Notes: generated by a model not told the origin, from the sequence alone. DNA of 64,000 nucleotides from Cupriavidus necator N-1 (GCF_000219215.1 NC_015727.1:806001-870000); one strand, 5' to 3'. Shown: positions 54,720-63,760, numbered from the stretch's first letter. A program made the numbers and translations.

Positions 54720-54861
54720 GTGGACGGCGTGGGCGAGGGCGGATTTGCTGGCGATCGTCGACTACATTTCCGACGACAATCTTGATGCGGCGCAGCACCT
54801 GAAGGACGAGCTCCAGGCGAAAGCGGCATGCCTGCCGGAACACCCTTGGCTCTATCGGTGA
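54706..54861 (+). pseudogene. ParE/RelE-type toxin, N-terminal fragment
   Basis: VRALEWTAWARADLLAIVDY then ISDDNLDAAQHLKDELQAKA and LPEHPWLYR match the first half of ParE toxins. The frame stops at LYR, before the catalytic C-terminal strands. Confidence 0.75.
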
Positions 54862-54902
54862 CCTACTCCCCCGGCGCCGGCTTCGGCAACCTATCAACAA
54901 TT

Positions 54903-54965
54903 AGGAAATTCCAATAAATTCAGTAGGTTAGGAGAAGTGCTTCTATTGGATGGTCGTTTGATGGC
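54903..54965. repeat. Dispersed imperfect repeat, copy 2
   Basis: Related to 38450-38512 (about 80%). It lies directly after the ParE remnant, which suggests the scar of a small mobile element. Confidence 0.5.
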
Positions 54966-55538
54966 GAGCTCACAGATGCTTCCTAAGTATTCTTTCATGT
55001 GTCGCTGACCCAGGCCTCATGGATAAAACTGGCCCGCCCGAGCGTCGGGCAGACCGCAGCACTCGTTACCAGAGCCAGCGGAGGTCGCTAGTCTTGGCGC
55101 CCGTCGTTTGTTATGCACTGCCGCCACTTTCAAGCAGGAAAGCGGCGCGCGCTTAACCCGCCGATACCTTCAGCCGCCAGGACCGGTTGGGCCCAGCCTC
55201 ATATTGCGTCCCCGCCTTGCGCCAGCGAGTGTCTCGCCGCTTGCACTTGCTGATAAAGACCGGGCAGGTCAAGATTTTCCAGTCAATCCCCAGGTCCACT
55301 TTGTAATACCCGTGCGCCACGGCGTTGCATTTGATAGGCGAAGGCAAGGGGCAGCTCGGGATGTGCTGCCGCAAAGTCAGGATGGTGACCCTCGATATTG
55401 ACCCAACTCGGCCCTGGCGAGATTGTCGAACCCACATCGCGCATGCTTTTGCCACTGTGAATTTCGTCCGGGACGTGGCGCGTGCGCCGTCCGATACAAT
55501 GTTTGAGCTGATCCTGAACCGTTTCCCGACTGCCGTCC
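54966..55538. other. Intergenic region, nothing recognised
   Basis: About 570 nt with no supported gene. Short frames on both strands lack start sites and family features. Confidence 0.4.
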
Positions 55539-56087
55539 ATGCTGAAGCCTGCCGCCACCCTGCGAATCGAACTGCTGGACGTGACACCCCTCGTTTGGCG
55601 AAGGTTTGTGGTGCCCGCGCATGTGCAACTGCCCAAGCTGCACAAGATCATCCAGACGGTGATGGGCTGGGAAGACAGTCACCTCCATCTGTTTGACTTT
55701 GGCGGCACGGCATACGGTGTGCTGGACGACGAGTTTCCAGACGACCTCACTCGGTCCGAGAAGGGCGTGCGGCTGGATAAGGTGCTTGGCTCAGCCACCC
55801 AATTCCAATACCGCTATGACTTCGGGGACAACTGGCGGCATCGCATCGTGGTCGAGGCGCTGGGTGCGCCAAACCTGTGCTTCACGCTTCCGATTTGCTT
55901 GGCCGGCGAGAACGCGTGCCCACCTGAAGACGTCGGTAGCGTCGCCGGCTATGCTGAGTTCCTGCAAGCCTTGGTGGATCCGGAACATCGCCAGCACGAC
56001 GACTACCGAACCTGGGTCGGTGGGATTTTCGATCCCGCGGGATTCGACGTGAATGCAGTCAATGCCAGTCTGCGTACCCTGCGATAA
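55539..56087 (+). CDS. Plasmid pRiA4b ORF-3 family protein
   Basis: A 182-aa protein of the PF07929 family, common on plasmids and islands. Clear marks are LRIELLDVTPLVWRRFVVPA, LPKLHKIIQTVMGWEDSHLH, FQYRYDFGDNWRHRIVVE and the late Cys-containing CLAGENACPPEDVGSVAGY. Length is normal. The function of the family is not known; the alpha+beta fold suggests nucleic-acid or metal binding. It stands alone. Confidence 0.92.
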   Translation: MLKPAATLRIELLDVTPLVWRRFVVPAHVQLPKLHKIIQTVMGWEDSHLHLFDFGGTAYGVLDDEFPDDLTRSEKGVRLDKVLGSATQFQYRYDFGDNWRHRIVVEALGAPNLCFTLPICLAGENACPPEDVGSVAGYAEFLQALVDPEHRQHDDYRTWVGGIFDPAGFDVNAVNASLRTLR

Positions 56088-56219
56088 GGGATGCGTTTGA
56101 TTGGGCGGGCCCCGTGCTCCGCTTACGCAAAGAGCGCGGCAACATCATCTCACTGGGTCCCCGGCTACGGCTTACCACCGGTCCCCAGTGTGGGGTTGCT
56201 TTAGACTTGGCCACGGCCG

Positions 56220-56831
56220 CTAACCCGTGCATAGCGAGCGCAGCAGGGTTGCGACGTTGGCACGGCTGGTCGCTTGCACACGGGTCATGAGGTCATGACC
56301 AATTTGCCCCAATCCGTAGGTCTCAGCGATATCGTGTTGGAGGCGAGACCATAGGCCACTGGTGACCTCAGCGTCGGCCATTGCTCGGTGCGCCCGGCCG
56401 GCCATCGGCAAGTGCAGCATCTTCGCTAGCGTCGCTAGCTTGTGATTCTGTGCCTGCGGGTAAACGCGTCGCGCAACAAGCATCGTACAGGCGAACGACT
56501 GCGGTGCCGACATGCCGAGGTGAGCCAGCTCCGCCTGCCAAAACCTTCGGTCAAATCCCGCGTTGTGGGCCACCACGGGATAGTTGCCCACGAACTGTGC
56601 TGCTTCACGCATCACCGTCGATGCGGCGGGCGCCGATGCGATCATCTCGTTGGTAATGCCAGTCAGGCGCACCACCTCAGCAGGGATCCGCCTACCCGCA
56701 TTCATCAAGCTTTGATAGCGGTCGACAACATTTCCGTCACGCATCAGGATGACAGCAATCTCCGTCGCTCGGTCACCTCGACTCGGCGACAGTCCTGTCG
56801 TTTCAAAATCAAGCACCGCAACGGTCTGCAC
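56220..56831 (-). CDS. DnaQ-like 3'-5' exonuclease (DEDDh)
   Basis: A 203-aa exonuclease of the DnaQ/RNase T superfamily. Exo I is VAVLDFETTGLSPSRGDRATEIA with the first Asp and Glu; Exo II is YPVVAHNAGFDRRFW; Exo III is RAHRAMADAEVTSGLW with the His and Asp. All four acidic residues and the His are present, so it should be active. The start codon is GTG at 56831. There is no polymerase domain. It may proofread or process DNA ends; it stands alone. Confidence 0.9.
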   Translation of the reverse strand: MQTVAVLDFETTGLSPSRGDRATEIAVILMRDGNVVDRYQSLMNAGRRIPAEVVRLTGITNEMIASAPAASTVMREAAQFVGNYPVVAHNAGFDRRFWQAELAHLGMSAPQSFACTMLVARRVYPQAQNHKLATLAKMLHLPMAGRAHRAMADAEVTSGLWSRLQHDIAETYGLGQIGHDLMTRVQATSRANVATLLRSLCTG

Positions 56832-57041
56832 GTGGCCCCTCTTGTCAGTCTGCGCACCGGGCCGCTTTTTGCCAAATGTTGGCGTGATCAGCGCGTACCA
56901 AGGAATGGCACCAGCACGGCATCCGCATTAAAGGGCATCATTCTCCCACGCTCTGGGTGCCCTGCCCCATTGGTAAGCCATGCTTTGGATACCAGGTGCG
57001 CGGATCCAGAGACGTTTGTTCGCGGCCGCGGCCTGACACAG

Positions 57042-57690
57042 TTATCGCGTCCGGATGTAGGCCCTGAACAGGCCCGGATGCAGGCCGCGCAGGGTCTTTC
57101 TTCGTTCGAGAAGTTCATGCTGCCGGCCTTCATGTTCGAGGCTCAACAGTTCAAGCATGATCCGCAGCCCCTGCTCTGGCAATGTATGCGTCGAGGACTC
57201 ACACGCGCGCAGGAGAGCCGCCAGCCCCGGTTTGTCAGTCAGTGCCCACGCTGGAAACCACGCAAGATCCTCGATGGTGCCGTCTCCGTCGAAATTCGCA
57301 TCGAATCGCCGACGTAACGCCAGCAAAGACGGATCCCCGAGCGATTGCATTAGCCCGCCAAGCCGCTTCGGCGACAGCCAGGCAAGCTCGACCAGGAGCG
57401 GCCACGCGGGTTCCAGCCCTTGGAGTCTGTAGACCGTCTCGGCCATCCATGCGAGCGGGATGGGAATACGTCGCCACGACTCGATCTGCTTGATGCTCTC
57501 GCGTGCCGCAGACCACTCCCCTGCGCGCATCCATAGCGGCGCGGCATGCCATTCTCATCTCGCGGTGAAATGGCAATGGTGAGGCGGCTTGCGCGGCGGC
57601 CCGCCACAGCGGTATGCACCAGGCCCTGCCCGCGACATCCCCGAATGCACGACTGCAGCCGGCTCGCTCGGCGAATAAAGGGCCTCGCAC
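57042..57690 (-). pseudogene. Hypothetical protein, split by a frameshift
   Basis: The first part (from 57690) reads DVAGRAWCIPLWRAAAQAAS then LPFHREMRMA. The second (from about 57545) reads APLWMRAGEWSAARESIKQI, with long helices up to EHEGRQHELLERRKTLRGLH. The two fit as one protein with a single shift near 57545. The composition is helical and TPR-like, but I cannot assign a family. Confidence 0.5.
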
Positions 57691-57886
57691 GTGTCACGGA
57701 GTGCAGACTGGCGATGTGATCAGGGACTCAAGCGCGGCAAGCACGTCATTGCGAAGCATGGTATCGCGGCTGTCTTCGAAGAGGTCGAGCTGCGTCGCGT
57801 GCTGCGCGAGATCGCGACTTGCGCGCTTCAGTCGCCGCGCCCTAGCCCCCGCCTCTCGCAGTGGCGCAATGCCCCCCGGAATGTAC

Positions 57887-57902
57887 TTTCACGAAAGTGA
57901 AA
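57887..57902. promoter_or_regulatory. Isolated 16-bp palindrome
   Basis: TTTCAC-GAAA-GTGAAA is perfect. It resembles the RpiR sites at 45.8 kb only in type. The nearest intact gene start on the plus strand is 309 nt away, so its role is unclear. The gap 57691-58091 is otherwise empty. Confidence 0.4.
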
Positions 57903-58091
57903 TTATTACCCCTCGTGATGGACCGCCGTTGGTTCCTTGTCGCCGTAGTGGCAGTGGTAGCCGCAGTTGATGCCGCCAACTGCAACAAATCTCGCGCACG
58001 ACAACCCCATCGGCCCAGACGTGACGACCGGCAGTCCGTGGCAACGCGAGACTGCGCCGCATCGCCATGACTTTTCAGCCGAGCCGCTACG

Positions 58092-58214
58092 CTGAAAAGT
58101 CCGAGAGCCACGACCACCGATGTGGAAGTTGAGGAGAGCGTTCGGGGCCGCACGAAGATCTCCGCGCGCTGGGGCAAGGATTTGCAACCACTCACGATAC
58201 AGGAGGCTGCGTGA
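58092..58214 (+). pseudogene. DUF6884-like protein, C-terminal tail, cassette copy 2
   Basis: An open tail reads TTTDVEVEESVRGRTKISARW and ends with a TGA overlapping the GTG of the next gene. It matches the last 35-40 residues of the protein at 53256 (DVEVEEFVRGRANIRPRW). The rest of the gene is gone. This proves that the two loci come from one cassette. Confidence 0.75.
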
Positions 58215-58672
58215 CCGATCTCCATCAAATGCTTGAAGCAAAAGCCCTATTCCAGCCGTTTCATGGCACATCTGAGGCGCTGATCGCCATGGCCCATGCC
58301 GGCTTTCGCGCCTGGGCCGAGGCGGACAATTTGAATTTCCCCGAGGAAAAGCGCTACGCCCTGCTGCACGAAGTCCTGCGCTACTGCGCCGACCGGTGCC
58401 TGCTGGCTTGTTGCTTCTCCCAGGAACGACGGCTGAGCGAGATCGCCGAGATGCTGGACGCAAGCTATCCCCGCTATGCGCTGACTCGAGCGCGCGTGTC
58501 TGCGCGGCGCAATCGCAATGGAAGACCGCGCTTTAAACCCCCCTCTGCTGCAAGCAATTCCGCCTCAGCGAGGCGGCAAGGTGTTGGGGGAAAGTCAAAT
58601 TCAGTATATAACTTCGCCTATGACTGGAATGGACATCCTCTGGCTCTCGAACCCCACGCTTGCTTACCGTGA
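58211..58672 (+). CDS. Small Cys-containing protein, cassette copy 2 (intact)
   Basis: A 153-aa protein starting with GTG after AGGAGG. It has a helical core EALIAMAHAGFRAWAEADNL, EKRYALLHEVLRYCADRCLL and a Cys pair (LACCF), then RYALTRARVSARRNRNGRPR, a basic tail likely to bind DNA or RNA. The last 40 residues overlap the promoter and start of the next gene and may not be conserved. It overlaps the tail of a DUF6884 gene. I do not recognise the family. Confidence 0.7.
   Translation: MTDLHQMLEAKALFQPFHGTSEALIAMAHAGFRAWAEADNLNFPEEKRYALLHEVLRYCADRCLLACCFSQERRLSEIAEMLDASYPRYALTRARVSARRNRNGRPRFKPPSAASNSASARRQGVGGKSNSVYNFAYDWNGHPLALEPHACLP
58597..58612 (+). promoter_or_regulatory. Conserved promoter-like element before the recombinase-fold gene
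   Basis: AAATTCAGTATATAAC is identical to 54330-54345 in copy 1, while flanking bases differ. TATATA could be a -10. It lies 8 nt before the ATG at 58620, so a transcript from here would be nearly leaderless. Confidence 0.45.
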
Positions 58673-59537
58673 CTGGCAGGCCCGCGAGGCGGCCGGCGCG
58701 GACAGGCGCCCCTTTGCTGAGCGCTCGATCGTGCAGCACCGGGCGATGTTCGAGCACTTCCGTCGGCACCTGCTGGCCCGGGGTACGTCGGTGGCCAGCT
58801 TCGGCACCGACGACATTGAAGCCTTCTGGCAGACCACGGAGGCGAAGACCTACTCGCAGGCCACCCGCATGCGGTACGTGAAGCTGCTGGATCGCTTGTG
58901 CCGGCATCTCGTCTTCGCCGGCGTGCGCGAGGACAACCCCGCCGCAGGCCTGCTTGCCTCGGTGCGCTGGCCAGAGGAAGAGCCCACACCGCAATACCTC
59001 GATGCGACAACTGACCAGCGCCTGCAGGCCTACCTCCAATCCCCCACCGAAGACTTGGCCAGCCTGCGCAGCCGCGCCATCGTGGCAATCTTTCTCGGGA
59101 CGGGTATCACGGCGGCCGAGGCGCGCGTGGCGCGTATGGGCGACCTCCATCCCGACGCCGCGCCGTCGTACCTGTTCGTTCCAGCTCAGGGTCCAAGGGA
59201 GGCGCGCACCGTGCATCTGTCGGACTTTGCCGAGCCGCTGCTGCGCGACTGGCTGGCGCGCCGAAGGGCGCTACCGATCAAGGGCGATCGCCTCTTTACC
59301 CTGCGCCCGAACGGCCAGCCGATCACCGACATGAGCCTCGGCCGGATCGTCTCGGAGATACTCAATACGATCGGCGCCACAGATGTCGAGATGAGCCCGC
59401 GCACGCTGCGCAATACGTTCTGCCGCCGCCAGCTGCTCGCCGGCCTCCCGCGCGAGGAAGTCAGCCAGATGCTCGGGCTGGCCAGCAATCGCACGTGCGA
59501 CCGGATCTTTGCCACCATCCAGCAGTCTGCGATCTAG
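58620..59537 (+). CDS. Tyrosine-recombinase-fold protein lacking most catalytic residues
   Basis: A 305-aa protein with the two-domain layout of XerC/D-like recombinases. The core-binding domain has YSQATRMRYVKLLDRL. The catalytic domain keeps the family pattern: RSRAIVAIFLGTGITAAEAR, EARTVHLSDF, SPRTLRNTFCRRQLLAGLPR, VSQMLGLASNRTCDRIFATI. But the first Arg (GTGLR) is Thr, the His of HxLR is Arg, LGH is LGL, and the nucleophile Tyr position holds Phe. Only the second Arg remains. I infer a DNA-binding, non-recombining protein. The start may be 58620 or 58629. Confidence 0.8.
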   Translation: MTGMDILWLSNPTLAYRDWQAREAAGADRRPFAERSIVQHRAMFEHFRRHLLARGTSVASFGTDDIEAFWQTTEAKTYSQATRMRYVKLLDRLCRHLVFAGVREDNPAAGLLASVRWPEEEPTPQYLDATTDQRLQAYLQSPTEDLASLRSRAIVAIFLGTGITAAEARVARMGDLHPDAAPSYLFVPAQGPREARTVHLSDFAEPLLRDWLARRRALPIKGDRLFTLRPNGQPITDMSLGRIVSEILNTIGATDVEMSPRTLRNTFCRRQLLAGLPREEVSQMLGLASNRTCDRIFATIQQSAI

Positions 59538-59568
59538 CGCAGCGGCTAACGCCCTGGAGAAACCAGCA

Positions 59569-59850
59569 ATGCCTGCGCTGTACGAGAGTCCCTTGGACAT
59601 GCCGCTGGAAACGGCCAAGGCCCTCTACCGCCGCACGATTGAACCGAACGCGTCCTACGGCGAAGGCGAGGCCTGGTGGGCCGCTGTCGCGGCAGAAGTC
59701 GTGGCCGTTGCCGGCGCGGAGAATACCGCCGCGGCGGCCATCATCGCGTGGTGGCATCACGACTGGAGCCAGGTGGGCGATACGCCGAAGGCGGCAGCCG
59801 CGCGTTTACGCCGCGCATCCCGGGCCCTTTCGCGCCGGGTCAGCAAGTGA
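59569..59850 (+). CDS. Small hypothetical protein
   Basis: A 93-aa protein starting MPALYESPLDMPLETAKALY, 32 nt after the recombinase-fold gene. It is mostly helical with a Trp-rich middle (EAWWAAVAAEV, IIAWWHHDWSQVGDTPK) and a basic end (RLRRASRALSRRVSK). It may share a transcript with the recombinase-fold gene. No known motif. Confidence 0.65.
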   Translation: MPALYESPLDMPLETAKALYRRTIEPNASYGEGEAWWAAVAAEVVAVAGAENTAAAAIIAWWHHDWSQVGDTPKAAAARLRRASRALSRRVSK

Positions 59851-59958
59851 ACTGCGGGGAATTTCCCGCTTGCAAGGATGCCGGCTTTTGCTATCCTTCG
59901 CTGGTGCGCTGCATGCCAGTACCGGCCTGCAGGCGCGCATCTCCAACCCGATACGACC

Positions 59959-60414
59959 ATGGCCACGAAAGCTAAACCCGTAGCAAAGACCGCAACGAAG
60001 ACCGCAACGAAGACCGCAACGAAGACCGCTGCAAAGAAGGCTGCCCCCGCCAAGAAGGCCGCTCCGACCAAAAACGGTGCAGCGGCCGCGCCGGTCGCAA
60101 AGCCGATCAAGGACACCTTCAACAAGTCCAGCCTGCTGGCACACTTGGTTGCCCAGACCGAGCTGGACAAGAAGACCGTGCAGACCGTGCTGGCTCACCT
60201 GGAAAATACCGTGCTGAGCGCGGTCCACAAGAAGGGCGCTGGCGAGTTCACCCTGCCGGGCCTGTTCAAGGTGGCGGCCATTCAAGTGCCGGCCACCAAG
60301 AAGCGTTTCGGCAAGAACCCGTTCACCGGCCAGGATCAATGGTTTGCTGCCAAGCCAGCCAGCGTGAAGGTGAAGGTGCGTCCGCTGAAGAAGCTAAAGG
60401 ACGCCGCCTTGTAA
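59959..60414 (+). CDS. HU-family DNA-binding protein with lysine-rich N-terminal arm
   Basis: A 151-aa protein. Residues 1-50 are Lys/Ala/Thr-rich, including four TATK-type repeats from a 12-bp tandem repeat (ACCGCAACGAAG, 59995-60030). The HU/IHF domain follows: FNKSSLLAHLVAQTELDKKT, VQTVLAHLENTVLSAVHKKG, FTLPGLFKVAAIQVPATKKR, FGKNPFTGQD and a basic end. The PxT/NPFT arm that bends DNA is present. This fused form is typical of Burkholderiales. A terminator follows at 60447. Confidence 0.92.
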   Translation: MATKAKPVAKTATKTATKTATKTAAKKAAPAKKAAPTKNGAAAAPVAKPIKDTFNKSSLLAHLVAQTELDKKTVQTVLAHLENTVLSAVHKKGAGEFTLPGLFKVAAIQVPATKKRFGKNPFTGQDQWFAAKPASVKVKVRPLKKLKDAAL

Positions 60415-60446
60415 GCTACCCCATCGTCCCACTGGGCAAAAGAAAG

Positions 60447-60475
60447 CCCCGGCATCTCGCGAGGTCGGGGTTTTT
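60447..60475 (+). terminator. Rho-independent terminator after the HU gene
   Basis: CCCCG (60447-60451) pairs with CGGGG (60466-60470), with partial pairing inside, followed by TTTTT. Confidence 0.8.
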
Positions 60476-60531
60476 GCATGAACTGGGGCAGCGACCCATA
60501 GGGCAGCGCCCCATGAGTTGATTGGAGCGGG

Positions 60532-60840
60532 CTACACGTCCGCGAGGTAAGCCACGCAGCCGCTCCCGCTTTCGGTTCCGGCAATACGCTGGCCCTCGCG
60601 GCAGTCCGCGAAGTTCGACACATTGGCCTCAATCTCATTGGCCAACTGGCGCAGAAAATGCGCCGCCGCTGTCGGGCCGCCGGCCCCTTGGAAGGACTGG
60701 TCAGCCAGATCGATACCGATGATCAGGTCCACCGCGCTTGCGGCCCGAAAGCCCATGCTTGACGTGGTTCAGGAAGGCCTCGCGCAGGCCAAACGTGATG
60801 TCGTCGCTCTGACCGAGCTGGCGGGCCAGCGCGATCACGT
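60532..60840 (-). pseudogene. Unidentified gene remnant
   Basis: Two frames look coding: LARQLGQSDDITFGLREAFL (60740-60840) and, after a shift, VDLIIGIDLADQSFQGAGGP and AAAHFLRQLANEIEANVSNF, ending at 60532. They seem to be one small protein with a frameshift. I cannot name it. Confidence 0.4.
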
Positions 60841-60845
60841 CTGAC

Positions 60846-61840
60846 CATGCCGTGCAGCCGCATAGTCCCTTGAGTTCCAGCGCGCTCCACTGGCTGGCGT
60901 AGAGAGCTTGACCTCGACCGCACCGGCACACAGGGCGCCTATGGCGTCGCGATCGACTATTTGGCGGTGCTCCTCGTCCACGACCCAGCGGATACGCACG
61001 AACTTGTCGGCCGCTTCAGCTGCGACGCGAGTGAGCTGCGCCATGCGGGCGGCCCGTCGAAGTCGATGCACAGCGTCTCGCGTGCCGGCGTCACCACCGG
61101 TCCTGTCTCTGCCTGCCCTGGCGCGACGCGCCATTGCAGATAGGTCTTGTCACCGATTTCGCCGTAGCGGAAGCGCCCGATCGAGCCCGGATAGCGACCA
61201 GCCGCCCCTCGCGATCCCATTGCTGGGCGCGGTGGATATGGCCGAGCATGAAGCCGTCGCATTCGGCGTCGAACAGCGCTCCAATGGTGAATTCATGATC
61301 GAATCCGGCCATCGGCACGCCATGCTTCGTCTGGCAACCGTTGACAGTACCGTGTGAGATACCCATCGTGCGGATGCCACGCGCGCGCAGCGAGCGGTTC
61401 ACGGTCCCCGCGGCGGGCAGATAGGCTGCCAGATGGTCCCCTACAGCAGTCGCCGCATCGGATGTCCCCACGGCGACGGCGAGCATCGCCCTGTTCACCG
61501 TCGGCACGCAGGTGAAGACCACGTCCGGCATGCCATCGGCCAGCAGCGCCTCGATCTCCATCGGCGTGAAGAGCGCACTTACCGACGGGGTGAAACCGCC
61601 TTCGTGCAGCGCGACCTGGTGGATGCGGTCGGCAATATAGACCGGATAGCGGTTGCAAACGAGGCGAAACAGATCCAGCGTGCCGGCCGGCTCGTGCGAG
61701 AACGTGCCCTGCAGCATCACCACCGGCATGTGATCGGAGAGCTCACGGATACGCTCGGCCAGCACGCGCAGCGCCGGCGCGTGGGCGCGGCCTTGGTGAG
61801 AACCTTGCTACCGGGGCGGATCTTGCCAATGATGGGCGGC
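60846..61840 (-). pseudogene. SbcD-like metallophosphoesterase with several frameshifts
   Basis: The main frame (61765-61175) has MPVVMLQGTFSHEPAGTLDL, FRLVCNRYPVYIADRIHQVA, FTPMEIEALLADGMPDVVFT, GISHGTVNGCQT with the metal-binding His, and GFMLGHIHRAQQWDREGRLV with GHIH. The protein then continues in a second frame (YPGSIGRFRYGEIGDKTYLQ), and in a third (QLTRVAAEAADKFVRIRWVV). Thus at least two later shifts are needed. The N-terminal metal motif before 61765 is also out of frame. Relatives are nucleases or repair phosphoesterases on plasmids and phages. Confidence 0.7.
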
Positions 61841-61856
61841 CGCGCGGGCCGCTCCT

Positions 61857-62180
61857 CTATGAAACTGCGGGGATGCCCGGAGTCGGTGTAGCCAATGGTT
61901 CGTTGCGTAGTGCGCTTCTCCTGCGTTCAAGGACTTGAACGACGGCAGCGCGAATGGATGCAGCATGCTCCCGAAGACGCAGGGCTGTGTCGGCCCCGCG
62001 CCGGGTCGTTACTTGGGAAAGGAACGCCGCTTGGGCGGGCTCCGCTAGACAGGCCACATGAGCGGCTGCACACAAACTGAGCCACGTACTGGGCTGGCCG
62101 ACATAGTCGGACCGCCGGCGGGCGAGCATGGCCGCAATCGCGGCACGAATCTCGGAATTCTGTTCGATGGCAGGCAGCAT
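61857..62180 (-). CDS. Small hypothetical protein
   Basis: A 107-aa helical protein, MLPAIEQNSEIRAAIAAMLA, with a good AGGAGCTGAGC before the ATG. Alanine- and arginine-rich; it ends with ATPTPGIPAVS. It lies 17 nt upstream of the phosphoesterase remnant on the same strand and may share its transcript. No known family. Confidence 0.6.
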   Translation of the reverse strand: MLPAIEQNSEIRAAIAAMLARRRSDYVGQPSTWLSLCAAAHVACLAEPAQAAFLSQVTTRRGADTALRLREHAASIRAAVVQVLERRRSALRNEPLATPTPGIPAVS

Positions 62181-62213
62181 GCTCAGCTCCTGTGTCGAGG
62201 GTTCCTACAAACA

Positions 62214-62250
62214 AAAAAAGCCCGCTCCGGCAATGCGGAAGCGACCTTGT
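62214..62250 (-). terminator. Terminator-like hairpin, leftward
   Basis: An imperfect stem (CGCT...AGCG with a bulge) followed on the minus strand by TTTTTTTG. It would stop transcription arriving from the right, though no leftward gene lies there now. Confidence 0.45.
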
Positions 62251-62291
62251 TTGCAGGAAAACCCGTTGCCGCACCTCACCAGACGGTTAGC

Positions 62292-63394
62292 GTGAAACAC
62301 CGTGAAGCACGTCCTCTGCTGAGCTTTTGCAGCAACGACTACCTCAGGCTGGCAAGCCACCCGGCGGTGATCGCGGCTTTAGCGGAGGGGCCCAGCGCTA
62401 CGGCGCGGGTAGCGGCGCTTCCCCCCTCGGCAATGCGCATACGCTCGCCCACCACCAACTGGAAAGCGAGCTGGCCCGGCGGTTCGCGCCAAACATTCCC
62501 AAAGTGCGGGCGCTCTACTTCTGCACCGGATACATGGCCAACCTGGCGGTGCTGAGCGCGCTGGGCACGGCCGACGCCACCCTGTTTTGCGACAAGTTCA
62601 TCCATGCCTCGTTGATCGACAGCGCGCTGCTGGGCCGGGCCACGATGAAAAGGTACCCACACTGCGACGTCACCGCGCTCACCAGGCAGCCTGCTGCCTG
62701 CAACAGCCCGCGCAAGCTGATCATGACCGACAGCGTGTTCAGCATGGATGGCGACGTGGCACCGCTCGCCGAAATGCTGGCGCTGGCCGAGCACCATGAC
62801 GCCTGGATCGTGGTGGACGATGCCCACGGCTTTGGCGTGCTGGGGCAGCGAGGCCGCGGTGCACTGGAGCACCTGGGGCTCAACTCCGAGCGCCTGATCT
62901 ATATCGGCACGCTGGGCAAGGCAGCGGGCGTGGCGAGAGCTTTTGTCGCTGCGCATCGGACGATTGTGGAGCATCTGGCCAACGTGGCCCGTCCTTACAT
63001 CCACAGCCCGGCTGCGCCGCCGGCCATCGTCCATGCACTTCTGAGCAGCCTGGCGCTGATCGCAGGCCATGAAGGACGCGAGCGCCGCGACCACCTGATG
63101 CAATTGATCGGGCGGTTGCGCTATGACCTTCAAACCCTGGAGGTCCGGCATCCGCATGCTGGCTGGCAGCTCGCCGACAGCAGTACACCCATCCAGCCCC
63201 TGATCGTCGGCAACAACGAGGCCGCGCTATCCCTGTCCCAAGCGCTTGAGAACAACGGCATCCGCGTTACCGCGATCCGCCCGCCCACCGTGCCCAACGG
63301 TACGTCGCGCCTGCGGATCACACTGTCGGCGTCGCATACCACAGCCGACGTAACACGCTTGCTGGACAGCCTGTCCGCCATCATGGCCCGGTGA
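62292..63394 (+). pseudogene. 8-Amino-7-oxononanoate synthase-like (AONS/BioF-family) enzyme, frameshifted
   Basis: A PLP-dependent acyl-CoA:amino-acid condensing enzyme. The first frame gives RPLLSFCSNDYLRLASHPAV. A one-base loss near 62390 moves to the main frame, AQRYGAGSGASPLGNAHTLA. The rest is complete: YFCTGYMANLAVLSALG, IVVDDAHGFGVLGQRGRGAL, and the PLP lysine in IYIGTLGKAAGVARAF. The N-terminus (start GTG 62292) is about 30 residues short. Because the main frame has 355 open codons, the damage is recent or an assembly error. Beside a P450 remnant it may come from a secondary-metabolite cluster rather than biotin synthesis. Confidence 0.8.
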
Positions 63395-63628
63395 GGAGAT
63401 GAATGAAGAATCTCTCACCTCATCGCCGTCGTTTCCGAACCGTGCCAGGCCGGAATCCGGCCGTGTCTGACTGCCAAAACAAGATCCCACAATGACCAGC
63501 ATTGCCGACCGCACGACTGCTACCAACCAGACCACCACTCTCACCTCCAGGTCTCCACACCGGCCCCACAGCCGGGCATCGATGGCCGGAGCGTTGATCA
63601 CCTGCGACCGCCTGGTCGACGGCGCCCT

Positions 63629-63760
63629 CCTGCGTACCCCTACCCGACCTACCACGCGCTGCGCGCGCTTGGCCCTATCCATTGGAGTGAAGAGTTCTTC
63701 GGTGGTGCCTGGCTACTGACCCGGCATGAAGATGTGAAGCCGTGCCGTGAAGTGAAATAG
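63629..63760 (+). pseudogene. Cytochrome P450, N-terminal fragment
   Basis: PAYPYPTYHALRALGPIHWS then EEFFGGAWLLTRHEDV match the first 40 residues of class I bacterial P450s. The frame then leaves the family and stops. There is no heme site. Confidence 0.7.

Noticed and set aside
55153..55587. Minus-strand frame of 144 codons
   Set aside because: No recognisable domain or ribosome site, and its 5' end overlaps the pRiA4b ORF-3 gene start region.
59989..60030. Short direct repeats as a CRISPR array
   Set aside because: The 12-bp units are contiguous, in frame and encode the Lys/Thr arm of the HU protein; there are no spacers. No other CRISPR-like array was seen in the window.
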